Below are positions 9,032 through 17,645 of a stretch of 64,000 nucleotides of DNA, piece by piece. The stretch is taken from assembly GCA_026002875.1 (NCBI GenBank), contig BPGE01000001.1, positions 1,860,001 to 1,924,000 of the forward strand, read 5' to 3'. Both the position numbers and the translations under genes were made by a program. The first letter of the stretch is position 1. Every line of letters begins with the position of its first letter. This stretch comes from Bryobacteraceae bacterium. Lineage in GTDB: Bacteria > Acidobacteriota > Terriglobia > Bryobacterales > Bryobacteraceae. The notes beneath the pieces are model-generated. The model was not told where the DNA came from. It did not search any database and was given only the letters and a program-made list of their open reading frames with translations.

Positions 9032-9771
9032 TGTCATTCGACGGAACTGTCACGTTGGTCCTCGGCGCCACGAGCGGCATTGGCGGCGCTCTGGCCCGGC
9101 GCATCCGCGCCGCCGGAGGCGCGGTCATCCCCGCGGGGCGGAACCGGGAGAAGCTGGCCGCCATCGCAGCAGAACTCGGAGAAGCCGGCATTGAATTCGA
9201 TGCCGCTTCGTTCGACAGCGTGGAGAGCGCGGTGCAGCAGGCGGTTTCCCGCTACGGCCGGCTTGATGGCGTGGCGGTCTGCTCCGGCTCGCTTCTGCTG
9301 AAGCCCGCGCACCTCACTACGGAGGCGGAATACCGCGCCACGATGGCCGCCAGCATCGATGCCGCCTTCGCCGCCGTGCGCGCCGCCGCGAAGGCCATGA
9401 TGAACACGGGCGGATCGATGGTCCTTGTCTCCAGCGCCGCCGCCCGCATCGGGCTGGCCAATCACGAAGCCATCGCGGCCGCCAAGGGGGCCATCATCGG
9501 CCTCGCACTTTCCGCTGCCGCCAGCTATGCGGCCCGCGGCATCCGCGTCAATTGTGTCGCGCCCGGATTGACGGAGACCCCTTTGACAGCCAGGATCACA
9601 GGCAACGAGACGTCGCGCAAAGCCAGCGAAGCCATGCATGCGCTCGGCCGCATCGGGCGTCCTGAGGATGTCGCTTCCGCCATGGCGTGGCTGCTCGACC
9701 CTGAAAACAGCTGGGTCACCGGACAGGTGATTGGCGTCGACGGCGGCTTGGCGAATGTCAGGCCGCGCTGA
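9028..9771 (+). CDS. Short-chain dehydrogenase/reductase lacking the usual catalytic Tyr
   Basis: This 247-residue Rossmann-fold SDR has the cofactor motif GATSGIG near the N-terminus and the C-terminal signature VNCVAPGLTETPL followed by a GRIGRPEDVA segment. The Ser-Tyr-Lys site is altered: the Ser lies in VLVSSAAAR, but the YxxxK position reads IAAAK (within NHEAIAAAKGAI), so Tyr is replaced by Ile. The protein may have a changed mechanism, reduced activity or only a binding role. The ATG at 9028 overlaps the photolyase stop (ATGA) and is preceded by AGAAAGG, so the gene is translated in tandem with phrB. A second ATG follows directly at 9031. The substrate is unknown. Confidence 0.88.
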   Translation: MMSFDGTVTLVLGATSGIGGALARRIRAAGGAVIPAGRNREKLAAIAAELGEAGIEFDAASFDSVESAVQQAVSRYGRLDGVAVCSGSLLLKPAHLTTEAEYRATMAASIDAAFAAVRAAAKAMMNTGGSMVLVSSAAARIGLANHEAIAAAKGAIIGLALSAAASYAARGIRVNCVAPGLTETPLTARITGNETSRKASEAMHALGRIGRPEDVASAMAWLLDPENSWVTGQVIGVDGGLANVRPR

Positions 9772-9816
9772 CCTGAGCCGCTGCCGCGCCTCCAATTCGG
9801 GGACAATTAGAGCACG

Positions 9817-10716
9817 ATGCCTCTCATGCCGAGCTCGAAAGCGATCCTGATCACGGGTGGCAGCGGGCGTCTGGCCCGCCGCGTCCTTGAACTTCTGCTC
9901 GAACAGGGGGCCGGTCCGCTGATCACCACCACCCGCCAGCCTGAGAACCTGGCCGATCTTTCCAGTCGCGGCGTCACAGTCCGCAGGGCTGATTTCACGC
10001 AACCGGAAGACGAGCTGACCGGCGTGTTCCGGGGCGCGCAGAAGATGCTGCTTGTCAGCACCAATACGCTGGAAGGCTGGGGCAAGCGCTTCGAGCAGCA
10101 CGAAAGAGCCATTCGCGCCGCCGTCGAGGCCGGCATCCGGCACATCGTCTACACGTCGCTCGCTTTTCCTTATCCTGCCTCGCCTGTCCCGCTGGCCAGA
10201 GACCACTACGACACGGAAAACCTGCTCCGTGAAATCGGCGTGGAATACACGTTTCTGCGGAACAACATCTACACGGAGAGTCTGCTCTACACTCTGCCCG
10301 AAGCCGTGCGCTCAGGCGCGCTGCGGGCTGCTGCCGGCAATGGACGCGCTGCCTATGTCACCCGCGAGGACTGCGCCCGCGCCGCTGCCGGCGCTCTGTT
10401 GCGCGGCGAGACGCGCTGCTCCTATGAAATCTCCGGCCCGGAGGCGTTGAGCTTCTCCGACCTGGCAGAGATCGCCAGCCGCCTGAGCGGGCGGACGGTT
10501 GTCTACGAACCTCAGGATGCGGACGCTTTCAGACAACTGCTGCTCGGCAGCGGGATGGAGCCCATGTTGGCAGAACTCTGGGTAGGCTTCGACCGGGCCA
10601 TCGCTGAAGGGCTGATGGATCTGGTCACGCGGGACGTGGAACGGCTTTCGGGCCGCCCGCCCCGGCGCGTCGAGGACTTCCTGATCGCGCACCGGGATCA
10701 ATGGCTCGATGCCTAG
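9817..10716 (+). CDS. NmrA-like NAD(P)-binding protein (atypical SDR, quinone reductase 2-like)
   Basis: This 299-residue protein has an N-terminal dinucleotide-binding loop (ILITGGSGRLARRV) and the layout of the NmrA/QOR2 group of atypical SDRs: a TTTRQPENLADL segment that can select NADPH, a central VSTNTLEGWGKRFEQHERAI region, and a VYTSLAF strand. C-terminally it has YVTREDCARAAAGALL and SGPEALSFSDLAEIASRLSGR. Relatives reduce quinones or act as redox-sensing regulators without catalysis. It lies 45 bases after the SDR gene in the same direction and may belong to the same transcription unit. ATG 9817 is used; an alternative in-frame ATG lies at 9826. Confidence 0.88.
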   Translation: MPLMPSSKAILITGGSGRLARRVLELLLEQGAGPLITTTRQPENLADLSSRGVTVRRADFTQPEDELTGVFRGAQKMLLVSTNTLEGWGKRFEQHERAIRAAVEAGIRHIVYTSLAFPYPASPVPLARDHYDTENLLREIGVEYTFLRNNIYTESLLYTLPEAVRSGALRAAAGNGRAAYVTREDCARAAAGALLRGETRCSYEISGPEALSFSDLAEIASRLSGRTVVYEPQDADAFRQLLLGSGMEPMLAELWVGFDRAIAEGLMDLVTRDVERLSGRPPRRVEDFLIAHRDQWLDA

Positions 10717-10740
10717 ACCGGCGCGCGGCCACCCTGGCCC

Positions 10741-10769
10741 TTGAACCGGACTCGAAAGTCCAATATACT
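10741..10769 (+). promoter_or_regulatory. Sigma70-type promoter of the HExxH gene
   Basis: TTGAAC at 10741-10746 and TATACT at 10764-10769 are separated by exactly 17 bases, a near-consensus arrangement. The expected transcription start is around 10776, about a dozen bases before ATG 10789. This also argues against using the TTG at 10741 as a start codon, because it would be part of the -35 box. Confidence 0.65.
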
Positions 10770-10788
10770 GCTAGCGGTGATTCGACTC

Positions 10789-11427
10789 ATGCCGGATCCA
10801 ATCGGAATCGCATCGCGCGTTGCTTTTGCGGCGGCGGCCGTTCTGCTCCTGACCGGCCCCGCCCGGGCGGAGGGCCTGGCCGCGCTGACGGGCTCGGTCA
10901 CGGTTGTCGTGGATGCCGAGAAGCCGTTGCCGTCCAGGGCTCTGGAGTCACTCAAGGGAGAGATGTCCCGCCTGTTCGCGCCCTCCGGCGTGAGCCTGGC
11001 TTGGGCGGATCGCAATCAGGCCGCTCTTGGCTACGAATCGCAGGGGATCGTCGTTGTCAGATTGCGCGGCGATTGCCGCATCCCCGATCTCCCCATGCCG
11101 CCCGACGAGCGCGGTCCGCTGGCGTGGACCCACATCTCCGATGGCGCCGTGCTCCCCTTCAGCGAAGTCTCGTGCGAGAAGGTGACCCGCGCCGCCCAGG
11201 CAGCCCTGTTCGGCGGCGAGCGGGCGCGCAGAGAGGAACTGATGGGACGAGCCTTGGGCAGGGTGGTGGCTCATGAGCTGGTGCACATCCTCCTCAGGAA
11301 AAAAGATCACGAGGCCCGGGGTCTGTTCCGCAAGGGCCTCACCGCACGCGATCTGATCGAAGAGTTCCGCGAGGACGAAGAACGCGGCCGCATCGTGATC
11401 GAACAGGGCGGCAAACCCTCGTCCTGA
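10789..11427 (+). CDS. Exported putative zinc metallopeptidase-like protein with HExxH
   Basis: This 212-residue protein has a signal peptide (hydrophobic segment about residues 11-26, then ARA-EGL). The core contains AHELVHILLRKKDH: HELVH at residues 162-166 with a further His at 174 (HExxH-x7-H), the usual signature of zincin metallopeptidases. The remainder does not match a named peptidase family that I recognise, and the HExxHxxGxxH metzincin pattern is not met. Two cysteines at about 96 and 129 could form a disulfide in the periplasm. ATG 10789 is supported by the upstream promoter. The gene is convergent with the SulP transporter, only 8 bases separating the stops. Confidence 0.7.
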   Translation: MPDPIGIASRVAFAAAAVLLLTGPARAEGLAALTGSVTVVVDAEKPLPSRALESLKGEMSRLFAPSGVSLAWADRNQAALGYESQGIVVVRLRGDCRIPDLPMPPDERGPLAWTHISDGAVLPFSEVSCEKVTRAAQAALFGGERARREELMGRALGRVVAHELVHILLRKKDHEARGLFRKGLTARDLIEEFREDEERGRIVIEQGGKPSS

Positions 11428-11435
11428 TTCGCGTC

Positions 11436-12704
11436 TCACTCCGCGGCTTCCGCCCCAATCCGCGCCACCTGCGCCTGTCTTACCCAAAGGTCCATCTGAT
11501 TCACGCCGAAATACAGTGCGCATCCTGCCGCCACCGCCGCCACGGGATTCAGCACCAGCATGCCCGCCGATGCCGCCAGGAACGCCGCGCTGTCAGCAGG
11601 CCTCATTTTGCGCAACCTGCGCCAGGCGCTCCAGTCGAGCAGCAGGAACCCCATCCACACCGTCACTCCCGCCAATGCCGCAACCGGAAGATGCTCGAGC
11701 ACGGGCGAGCCCAGGCTCACCAGCGCAAGCAGTGCAGCGACATGCCACAAGGCCGAAATGCGCGTCGTTCCTCCACAGCGCACGTTGGCGATGCTTCGTG
11801 CGGGAATGCCGACGCTCGCCGGCGCGGCGAAAATCCCGCAGAGAATATTCGCGATTCCGTAAGCGCCCAGCTCCGCGTCCGAGTCGGAGCGCCGCAGCGT
11901 CTGTCTGCGGCCGCGGAAATGATCGACGACGCGCGACGTCAGCAGAATGTTCACGCTGATGATGAACGCGAGCGCCGCCGCTGCGGGCAGCAGGTCCAGC
12001 ACGTCCCGGGGCCGCCACTGAAAGGCCGCAAAGGGCGGCAGCTCAACTCGCAACACGCCGACTTCCTTCTCGCCGAATCCGAACGCCCGGGCCGCAGCCA
12101 GCGCGGCCAGCAGCCCCAGCAGGGGCGCCGGCAGGCGCGGTGACAGACGGGCGGCCATCGTCGAGACGAGGATGGCCACGCCCGCCAGCAGGAAAGGCTC
12201 CCAACGCGCGTTGGCCAGGTGCGAGAGCGCCTGCACGAGCTGCCGCAACAGGGTGCCCGCCGCCGGCAGGGACTCGAGCCCGAAGACCGTGCGCAGCTGG
12301 GAAATAATCATCATCGCGCCGATTCCGCAGGAGAACCCGGACACCACGCTCTGCGGAATGCGGCTCGCGTACCGCCCCAGCCTCAGCGTGGAGAACATCA
12401 GCAGGAACACCGCCGCCGCCAGCACGATTTTCGCCGCTCCTGCCTGGCCGTGTTCTTTCACCGCTTCTGCGATGAAGGGAACCGTGCCTGCCGAAGGACC
12501 GCCGATCATCACCGGATTCCGCCCCAGTACCGCCGTCACCGGCGCCGATGCGATGGACGTGAACAGGCCTGACGCCGGAGGCAGTCCCATCAGCGTTGCC
12601 ATGGCAAGCCCGTACGGCAGCGCAATCAGCGCCGCGATCAGGCCGCCGGAAAGGTCTCCGGCGGCCTCGCGCCAGCCATAGTTGAATTTCGGCAGTCTCA
12701 CCAC
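11436..12704 (-). CDS. SulP family inorganic anion/dicarboxylate transporter, no STAS domain
   Basis: This 422-residue inner-membrane transporter shows the SulP signature near its N-terminus: DLSGGLIAALIALPYGLAMATLMGLPPASGLFTSIASAPVTAVLG, followed by IGGPSAGTVPF. Multiple membrane segments continue to the C-terminus. Most SulP proteins carry a cytoplasmic STAS domain of about 120 residues; this one stops right after the last hydrophobic segment (ALYFGVNQMDLW), so it is a short form without STAS. Known substrates include sulfate, bicarbonate and C4-dicarboxylates. It starts 8 bases after the stop of the PLP aminotransferase and lies downstream of the TonB receptor in what looks like one operon, which suggests a role in importing a product of that system. 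Confidence 0.9.
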   Translation of the reverse strand: MVRLPKFNYGWREAAGDLSGGLIAALIALPYGLAMATLMGLPPASGLFTSIASAPVTAVLGRNPVMIGGPSAGTVPFIAEAVKEHGQAGAAKIVLAAAVFLLMFSTLRLGRYASRIPQSVVSGFSCGIGAMMIISQLRTVFGLESLPAAGTLLRQLVQALSHLANARWEPFLLAGVAILVSTMAARLSPRLPAPLLGLLAALAAARAFGFGEKEVGVLRVELPPFAAFQWRPRDVLDLLPAAAALAFIISVNILLTSRVVDHFRGRRQTLRRSDSDAELGAYGIANILCGIFAAPASVGIPARSIANVRCGGTTRISALWHVAALLALVSLGSPVLEHLPVAALAGVTVWMGFLLLDWSAWRRLRKMRPADSAAFLAASAGMLVLNPVAAVAAGCALYFGVNQMDLWVRQAQVARIGAEAAE

Positions 12705-12712
12705 CCCGCTCC

Positions 12713-13879
12713 TCAGGACATGACTTCAAGAAACGCCGCCTTGAACTTCTCCATTTCCTCCCGCGTGCCGATCGAAACACGCACGTGCGTCGGCCAGGCT
12801 GGCCACACGCGTCCGATGTACACTTTCCGCGCGGCCATCTCACGCACGATTTCCTGCCCTGGCCGGCGGACGTCGACCATGAATTTGTTGCTCACGGATG
12901 GCACGTAGGAGAAGCGGTTTTTCTCCAGCCACTCGAAAACGTCTTCGCGGATGTCCCGCACGATTTTCCGCCGTTCCGGCACCAGGTTTTTGACCTTGAG
13001 GCTGGCCATCGCAGCCACCATCCCCGTCACGGGCAGCGCCCCCGCGCTGAACGCCTTCAGCTTCTCAAGCAGGTCCGGACGCCCGAACGCCGCGCCCGCC
13101 CGAAGCCCGGCCATTCCGTACAGCTTCGAGAATGTCCGCAGAATGATCACGTCCTGCCCTGCGGCCACCAGCGGGCTTCCCGCCGGCTCTTCCGAGAAAT
13201 GCAGGTACGCTTCGTCCAGCAGGACAATGCTTCCCGCCGGCTTGTTGCGCACCAGCCACTCGATGTCCTCCCGCGGCGTGATCGTGCCGGTCGGATTGTT
13301 GGGATTGCAGATGTAGAGCACGCCCGGCGTGGGGTGCGCCGCCGCCATGGCCTTGACGTCATGCCCGTAGTCCTTCCGCAACGGCACGCGGATCACCTGC
13401 GAGCCGATGAAGGCAGCCGCGCGCTGTCCCGCCTCGTAGCCGGGATCGCCCATTACCAGCGGCTGCGTCTTCGACGTGAACGCGAGAATCACGCGGTGCA
13501 ACGGGTCGCTCGAGCCTGCGAACGGCAGCACGTAGTCCGGCTTCAGCCCCTCCTGATCCGCGAGGAGCTTCACGAAATCCGAGGTCTCCTCATACTGGTA
13601 ACGCCCGCCCAGCCGCGCCGCCTTCGCGATCGCATCGAGCGCCTCCGGGCACGGCCCCATGGGGTTTTCGTTCGCGTTGATTTTCACTGCGTCCGGCGGC
13701 AGCCGTCCGATGTTGGACAGCTGCGCCAGCGCAGCCTCGTTGTAAAAAGGCAGGGCCGCGCCCGCGCCCAGAAGGGCGCTGGCGCGGTTGAACAGCCGCC
13801 GCGTGAAGCCGCGCTTCGCCGGATCCAGCCGCGCTTCACGGCTCATGATCGAAGGTTCCTGCATGGTCTTTGCCGTCAT
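12713..13879 (-). CDS. Tat-signal PLP-dependent aminotransferase (HisC-like, fold type I)
   Basis: This 388-residue class I/II aminotransferase most resembles histidinol-phosphate aminotransferases. PLP-site motifs are ANENPMGP, YICNPNNPTG (about 189-198), LLDEAYLHF and RTFSKLYGMAGLRAG, with the Schiff-base Lys at about 252. It carries an N-terminal extension absent from cytoplasmic HisC: TRRLFNR (Arg pair at 27-28), a hydrophobic stretch and EAALAQ, which reads as a twin-arginine signal. Tat exports folded, cofactor-loaded proteins, consistent with a periplasmic PLP enzyme. AAGGGGTGA eight bases before the ATG supports this start. The gene sits 22 bases after the TonB receptor and 8 bases before the SulP transporter. 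A role in histidine synthesis is unlikely for an exported protein. Confidence 0.88.
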   Translation of the reverse strand: MTAKTMQEPSIMSREARLDPAKRGFTRRLFNRASALLGAGAALPFYNEAALAQLSNIGRLPPDAVKINANENPMGPCPEALDAIAKAARLGGRYQYEETSDFVKLLADQEGLKPDYVLPFAGSSDPLHRVILAFTSKTQPLVMGDPGYEAGQRAAAFIGSQVIRVPLRKDYGHDVKAMAAAHPTPGVLYICNPNNPTGTITPREDIEWLVRNKPAGSIVLLDEAYLHFSEEPAGSPLVAAGQDVIILRTFSKLYGMAGLRAGAAFGRPDLLEKLKAFSAGALPVTGMVAAMASLKVKNLVPERRKIVRDIREDVFEWLEKNRFSYVPSVSNKFMVDVRRPGQEIVREMAARKVYIGRVWPAWPTHVRVSIGTREEMEKFKAAFLEVMS

Positions 13880-13901
13880 CTCAAATCACCCCTTTTTCGT
13901 G

Positions 13902-16900
13902 TCAGAAATAGAACCGCAGTCCAAGCTGGATCAGACGCGGGAAGTTCGCCTGCGAAGTGATCCTGCCGAAAGCCGCATTTCCATAAGCCGTGTTCGGCGA
14001 CCGGAACAGCGGCGTGTTCAGGGCATTCATCGCTTCCGCGCGGAACTGGAGTTTGTACGTTTCGGTGATCGAAGCGGTCTTGAAGAGCGAAATGTCCCAG
14101 TTCGCAATCCCCGGTCCGCGCAGCCCGATCGTCCGGCTCACGTTGCCGAAGGTGAACGGCGACGCCTGGGAAAACGCTGCCGGATTGATCCAGTTGTCGA
14201 GCCGCGCGTTGGTGCTGCCCTCCGTCGCCGGAGAAACGCCCGTTGCGTTGGGACGCTGGCTCGCCGCGCCAATCACGGAGTTGTTGTTGCTGTTCTGACG
14301 GATCTGCAGCGGGAAGCCGCTCTGATACACGGTGACCGCATTCACCGACCAGCCGCCAGCCAGCAGGTACAGCGCCCGGCGAGGCTTCAGCCGTTCGCCC
14401 GGCAACTGCCAGGTCAGACCGCTCGAGAACCGGTGCGGCGTGTCGACGTTCGACAACGCATATTCAGCCGCCATGTCAAACGGGTTCTGCGGACCTGCGG
14501 CGCCCTGGTTCAGGTTGTTGCCCGCGCCGCCGGAGCTTGCGTCGAACATCTTGGAGAACGTGTAGGTCGCCAGCAGCGAGAGGCCGTGATCGAGCCGCTT
14601 CTGCACCTTCAGCACCATCGAGTCGTACCGCGCTCGGTTCTGGTCGGAGAAGAGCAGATTGATGTCCCCGAACGCGGCAAACGGGCGCAGCAGCTGCTGC
14701 CGTGCAATCGTGGGGGCGCCGACGACGCCCGCGCCGCCGCGTCCGAAGAACGGATTGGCCACCCGCTCGTTCAGCGCCGCGCCGAGGCTGAAGTACTCCG
14801 GCGGCAGCATGTTGATGTTGATGGATGCCGTGCCCAGCACCAGATGATGAGTCCGGGAGCCCACGTATCCGGCGCTCGCCACGATGCCGCCCCGGAACTG
14901 CCGCTGGATGTCAAACGAGAACTGGTGCACCCGCGGAGAGCGCGCATCCGGATCGAACAGCGACAGCGAGCGCCCAATGCCGGTGAGGGCGCCCAGCGCA
15001 TTGCCCGTCGGTTTGTTGAGCCCTGAGGGGAACGGGTTGGACAGAATCCCCGCCGGCGTGAAACCGTTGTCGTTCGAACCAACGTAGGGAGTGGACGCCG
15101 TGTAGCCTTCCGGCGTGTACGGCGCGCCGATCGCGAATTGCGGCGCCCAGTACAAACCGTAGCCCGCGCGTACGGTCATGGAGGGGCTCACCTGCCATGC
15201 GACGCCCGCCCGCGGACCCCACTTGTGCAGGTTCGGATTGCCCACGGTGCGCGGCGCGCTGCCGACGCCCGCAAACTGCACGGCGCCTTTGGCCGTGAAG
15301 CCGTTGAGCCCCGCGCTGATGGGATTCACCGCGTCCCGGTCGAACCCCGTGATCAGGGCGTTGTTCCTTTCCGCCAGGCCGTTTTCCCGTTCCCACCGGA
15401 CGCCGAGATTCAGCGTCACCGTGCGGAAAAGGCGGATGTCATCATGCACATAGAGCGCATAATAATCCGCGTAATTGAACAGTTTGTTGGAGACGAAGCC
15501 GCTGCCTGACGCCGGATAGCCCAGGAGCATGCTGGCCAGATCCGATCCTGTTCCTGCGACGGCGCGCCCCGGCAGAGCGCGCGTGAACTGGTCATTGAAC
15601 GAGAAGGCGCCGCTGCTGTTGCCCAGATCGATGCCGTCCGCGTTGATCCGCCGGAAATCAAAGCCCGCTTTCAGGCTGTGAATTCCCCGGAAATGCGAAG
15701 CGTTGGCCGAGAAATTCTTCGAGTGGTGCACATAATACGAGTTGCTGTTCGTTCCGAGGCTGTGGAGCGTCTCCATCGCGATGTTCGGAAACACGTACGA
15801 CGTCACGTCGCGCAGGAACGCCGGGGAGAACCCGAGCTGGGCCGGGTCATAGCCGAGGCTTTTCTGGAAACTGAAATTCGGAAACCGGTTGAACCCGTAG
15901 CGCACGTTCAGGATCGTCGACGAGTTCAGCGTCATCAGGTTGTTCCACTGCGTGGCGTCCACGCGCCGCATCAGCTTCCACTGCGCCGGCGAGGACACCG
16001 TCGGAAACCAGTCCTCGCCCGGTTCGAGGGAGTAGTAGCGGAGGTAGCTGACGCTGGAGCGCCACCACGAGGTCATCTGGTGATCGACCTTCAGTGTTTT
16101 CTGATCCGCCTTGGATTTCATCCGGGAAGCGGCGCTGATGTTCTGGTCGCCGAAGAACCGGGCTTCGCGCGAGGGCGGCATGTAGGTTGCGGCGATGTTC
16201 CGGCCGACGGGGTCGATTCGGCTGGCCGGGATGATGTTGCCCGCGAAGGGGTCGCGCGAGCCATCGTTGCGTGTGGTCAAGGGGTCGTACATCACCTGCA
16301 TGCCGCCCGTTCGCGCGAAACTGGAGGAAAAGTCGCCGGCGCGTTCCTTCATCGTCGGCACGGCGAACTCGGCCGACGTCGCCTGCGTGTCCGAATAGGC
16401 CTCCCAGGCCGACCACCAGAAGGTGCGGTTGCGCCCGTTGTAAAGCCGGGGAATCGAAAGGTGCCCGCCAAGAGAGCCGCCCCATGTCCGGTTGGGGTTG
16501 TCTACGCGCGGCAGACCGGCCCTGTTGTTGAAAAAGGTGTTCGCCGCCCACTCCGTCTCGCGGATGTAGCCAAAGGCGCTTCCGTGATACGTGTTGCCGC
16601 CGGATTTCAGATAGGTGTTGAACATGCCGCCGCCGGTGCGCGCCATCTCGGCGTCATACGTGCTCGCCTGGATCTTCACCTCTTCCACCGCTTCCAGGGA
16701 TGGAATGATGATGGCGCGGTTCAGGGCGTCCGTGATCGGAATTCCGTCCAGCAGATAATTGTTGCCGCGCACCGGTCCGCCGGCGATCGAGATCTGCGAC
16801 GAGCCGCTCTGGTCCTGCATCCGGTTGTAAGCCGGGTTGCCCACCTGCACGACGTTCTGCGCCAGCCGCGACATCATGAACGGGTTGCGCCCGAGGTTCG

Positions 16901-17333
16901 GCAGGTCGATCAGCTTCTGCCGGTCCACCACCTGACCCTGGCTGGCGCTGCCCGTTTCCAGCAGCGGCGCCTCTTCCGTGACATTTACGGTCTCCGTCAC
17001 CTGGCCGACTTCGAGCTGCACATTCACCGTCGTGAACTGCTGCGTCGCGATGGCGACGCCCTTCCGCTCGAACACGCGGAAACCGGGGGACTCCACGCGC
17101 AGGCTGTACGTCGAGGGCACCACCTGATTGAACGCGAACTCTCCTTCCTGCGTGGTCAGCGTCGAGCGCTCCGCGCCGGTCGATTCATCGATCAGACTGA
17201 CTTTGGCCAACGGAACCGCGGCTCCTCCGGGGTCGGTCACCGCGCCGCGAAGTCCGCCGAAAAACGATTGCGCTTCAGCCAGATGGAGGACGAAAGCGCA
17301 AAGGAGAAGACAGCTCAGGATAGTTCGAATCAT
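13902..17333 (-). CDS. Oar-like TonB-dependent outer membrane receptor
   Basis: This 1143-residue outer-membrane protein has a signal peptide ending near AEAQ (about residue 22). A carboxypeptidase-regulatory-like domain (GGLRGAVTDPGGAAVPLAKVSL and on, about residues 25-110) is followed by a plug-type region (LIDLPNLGRNPF, about 155-260) and a long 22-strand-type barrel that ends in the aromatic triplet FYF, typical of outer-membrane barrels. This architecture is the Oar type, greatly expanded in Acidobacteriota and thought to take up oligosaccharides, peptides or other large substrates using TonB energy. It is the first gene of a tight minus-strand unit with a Tat-type aminotransferase and a SulP transporter. 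The substrate cannot be predicted. Confidence 0.95.
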   Translation of the reverse strand: MIRTILSCLLLCAFVLHLAEAQSFFGGLRGAVTDPGGAAVPLAKVSLIDESTGAERSTLTTQEGEFAFNQVVPSTYSLRVESPGFRVFERKGVAIATQQFTTVNVQLEVGQVTETVNVTEEAPLLETGSASQGQVVDRQKLIDLPNLGRNPFMMSRLAQNVVQVGNPAYNRMQDQSGSSQISIAGGPVRGNNYLLDGIPITDALNRAIIIPSLEAVEEVKIQASTYDAEMARTGGGMFNTYLKSGGNTYHGSAFGYIRETEWAANTFFNNRAGLPRVDNPNRTWGGSLGGHLSIPRLYNGRNRTFWWSAWEAYSDTQATSAEFAVPTMKERAGDFSSSFARTGGMQVMYDPLTTRNDGSRDPFAGNIIPASRIDPVGRNIAATYMPPSREARFFGDQNISAASRMKSKADQKTLKVDHQMTSWWRSSVSYLRYYSLEPGEDWFPTVSSPAQWKLMRRVDATQWNNLMTLNSSTILNVRYGFNRFPNFSFQKSLGYDPAQLGFSPAFLRDVTSYVFPNIAMETLHSLGTNSNSYYVHHSKNFSANASHFRGIHSLKAGFDFRRINADGIDLGNSSGAFSFNDQFTRALPGRAVAGTGSDLASMLLGYPASGSGFVSNKLFNYADYYALYVHDDIRLFRTVTLNLGVRWERENGLAERNNALITGFDRDAVNPISAGLNGFTAKGAVQFAGVGSAPRTVGNPNLHKWGPRAGVAWQVSPSMTVRAGYGLYWAPQFAIGAPYTPEGYTASTPYVGSNDNGFTPAGILSNPFPSGLNKPTGNALGALTGIGRSLSLFDPDARSPRVHQFSFDIQRQFRGGIVASAGYVGSRTHHLVLGTASININMLPPEYFSLGAALNERVANPFFGRGGAGVVGAPTIARQQLLRPFAAFGDINLLFSDQNRARYDSMVLKVQKRLDHGLSLLATYTFSKMFDASSGGAGNNLNQGAAGPQNPFDMAAEYALSNVDTPHRFSSGLTWQLPGERLKPRRALYLLAGGWSVNAVTVYQSGFPLQIRQNSNNNSVIGAASQRPNATGVSPATEGSTNARLDNWINPAAFSQASPFTFGNVSRTIGLRGPGIANWDISLFKTASITETYKLQFRAEAMNALNTPLFRSPNTAYGNAAFGRITSQANFPRLIQLGLRFYF

Positions 17334-17645
17334 CGCGAGACACCTCTGACGTTTGGCTCGATGGGCGGATTCCGCCGCCTTCGGCGTGCGCGTGAACGCG
17401 TGGCGCTTTTCAGGAAAATCTCAGGGCCGGAAGGACAACCGGCCGGGACGGGGACTGCTACGGGGACTTCACTGGGAGCCTGCCCGGGTGCGGCAGGACT
17501 CGGTCGATGCTCTTTACAGTAGTATAGGGCGAAACCCGCCCGCCGCAGCCAAGGATTTTTCAATGAAGGTCATCAGGATTCTTTTGAGCGGCTGTCATTG
17601 TATTGAAACCTGGCGGGCTTCTGGCATGACCGGGGGAGGGAACCC
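17334..17645. other. Divergent intergenic region between the TonB receptor and the epimerase gene
   Basis: This 312-base stretch has no convincing gene. On the minus strand a TATACT hexamer (complement of 17521-17526) could be the -10 box of the receptor operon, leaving a leader of about 180 bases. No good -35 box lies at the expected distance. Close to the plus-strand gene, GGGGGAGGG (17632-17640) is its ribosome binding site. No tRNA or riboswitch structure was recognised. Confidence 0.4.

Noticed and set aside
15678-17522. A 614-codon plus-strand frame opposite the TonB receptor
   Set aside because: It is antisense to a clearly conserved receptor and has no recognisable motif or ribosome binding site.
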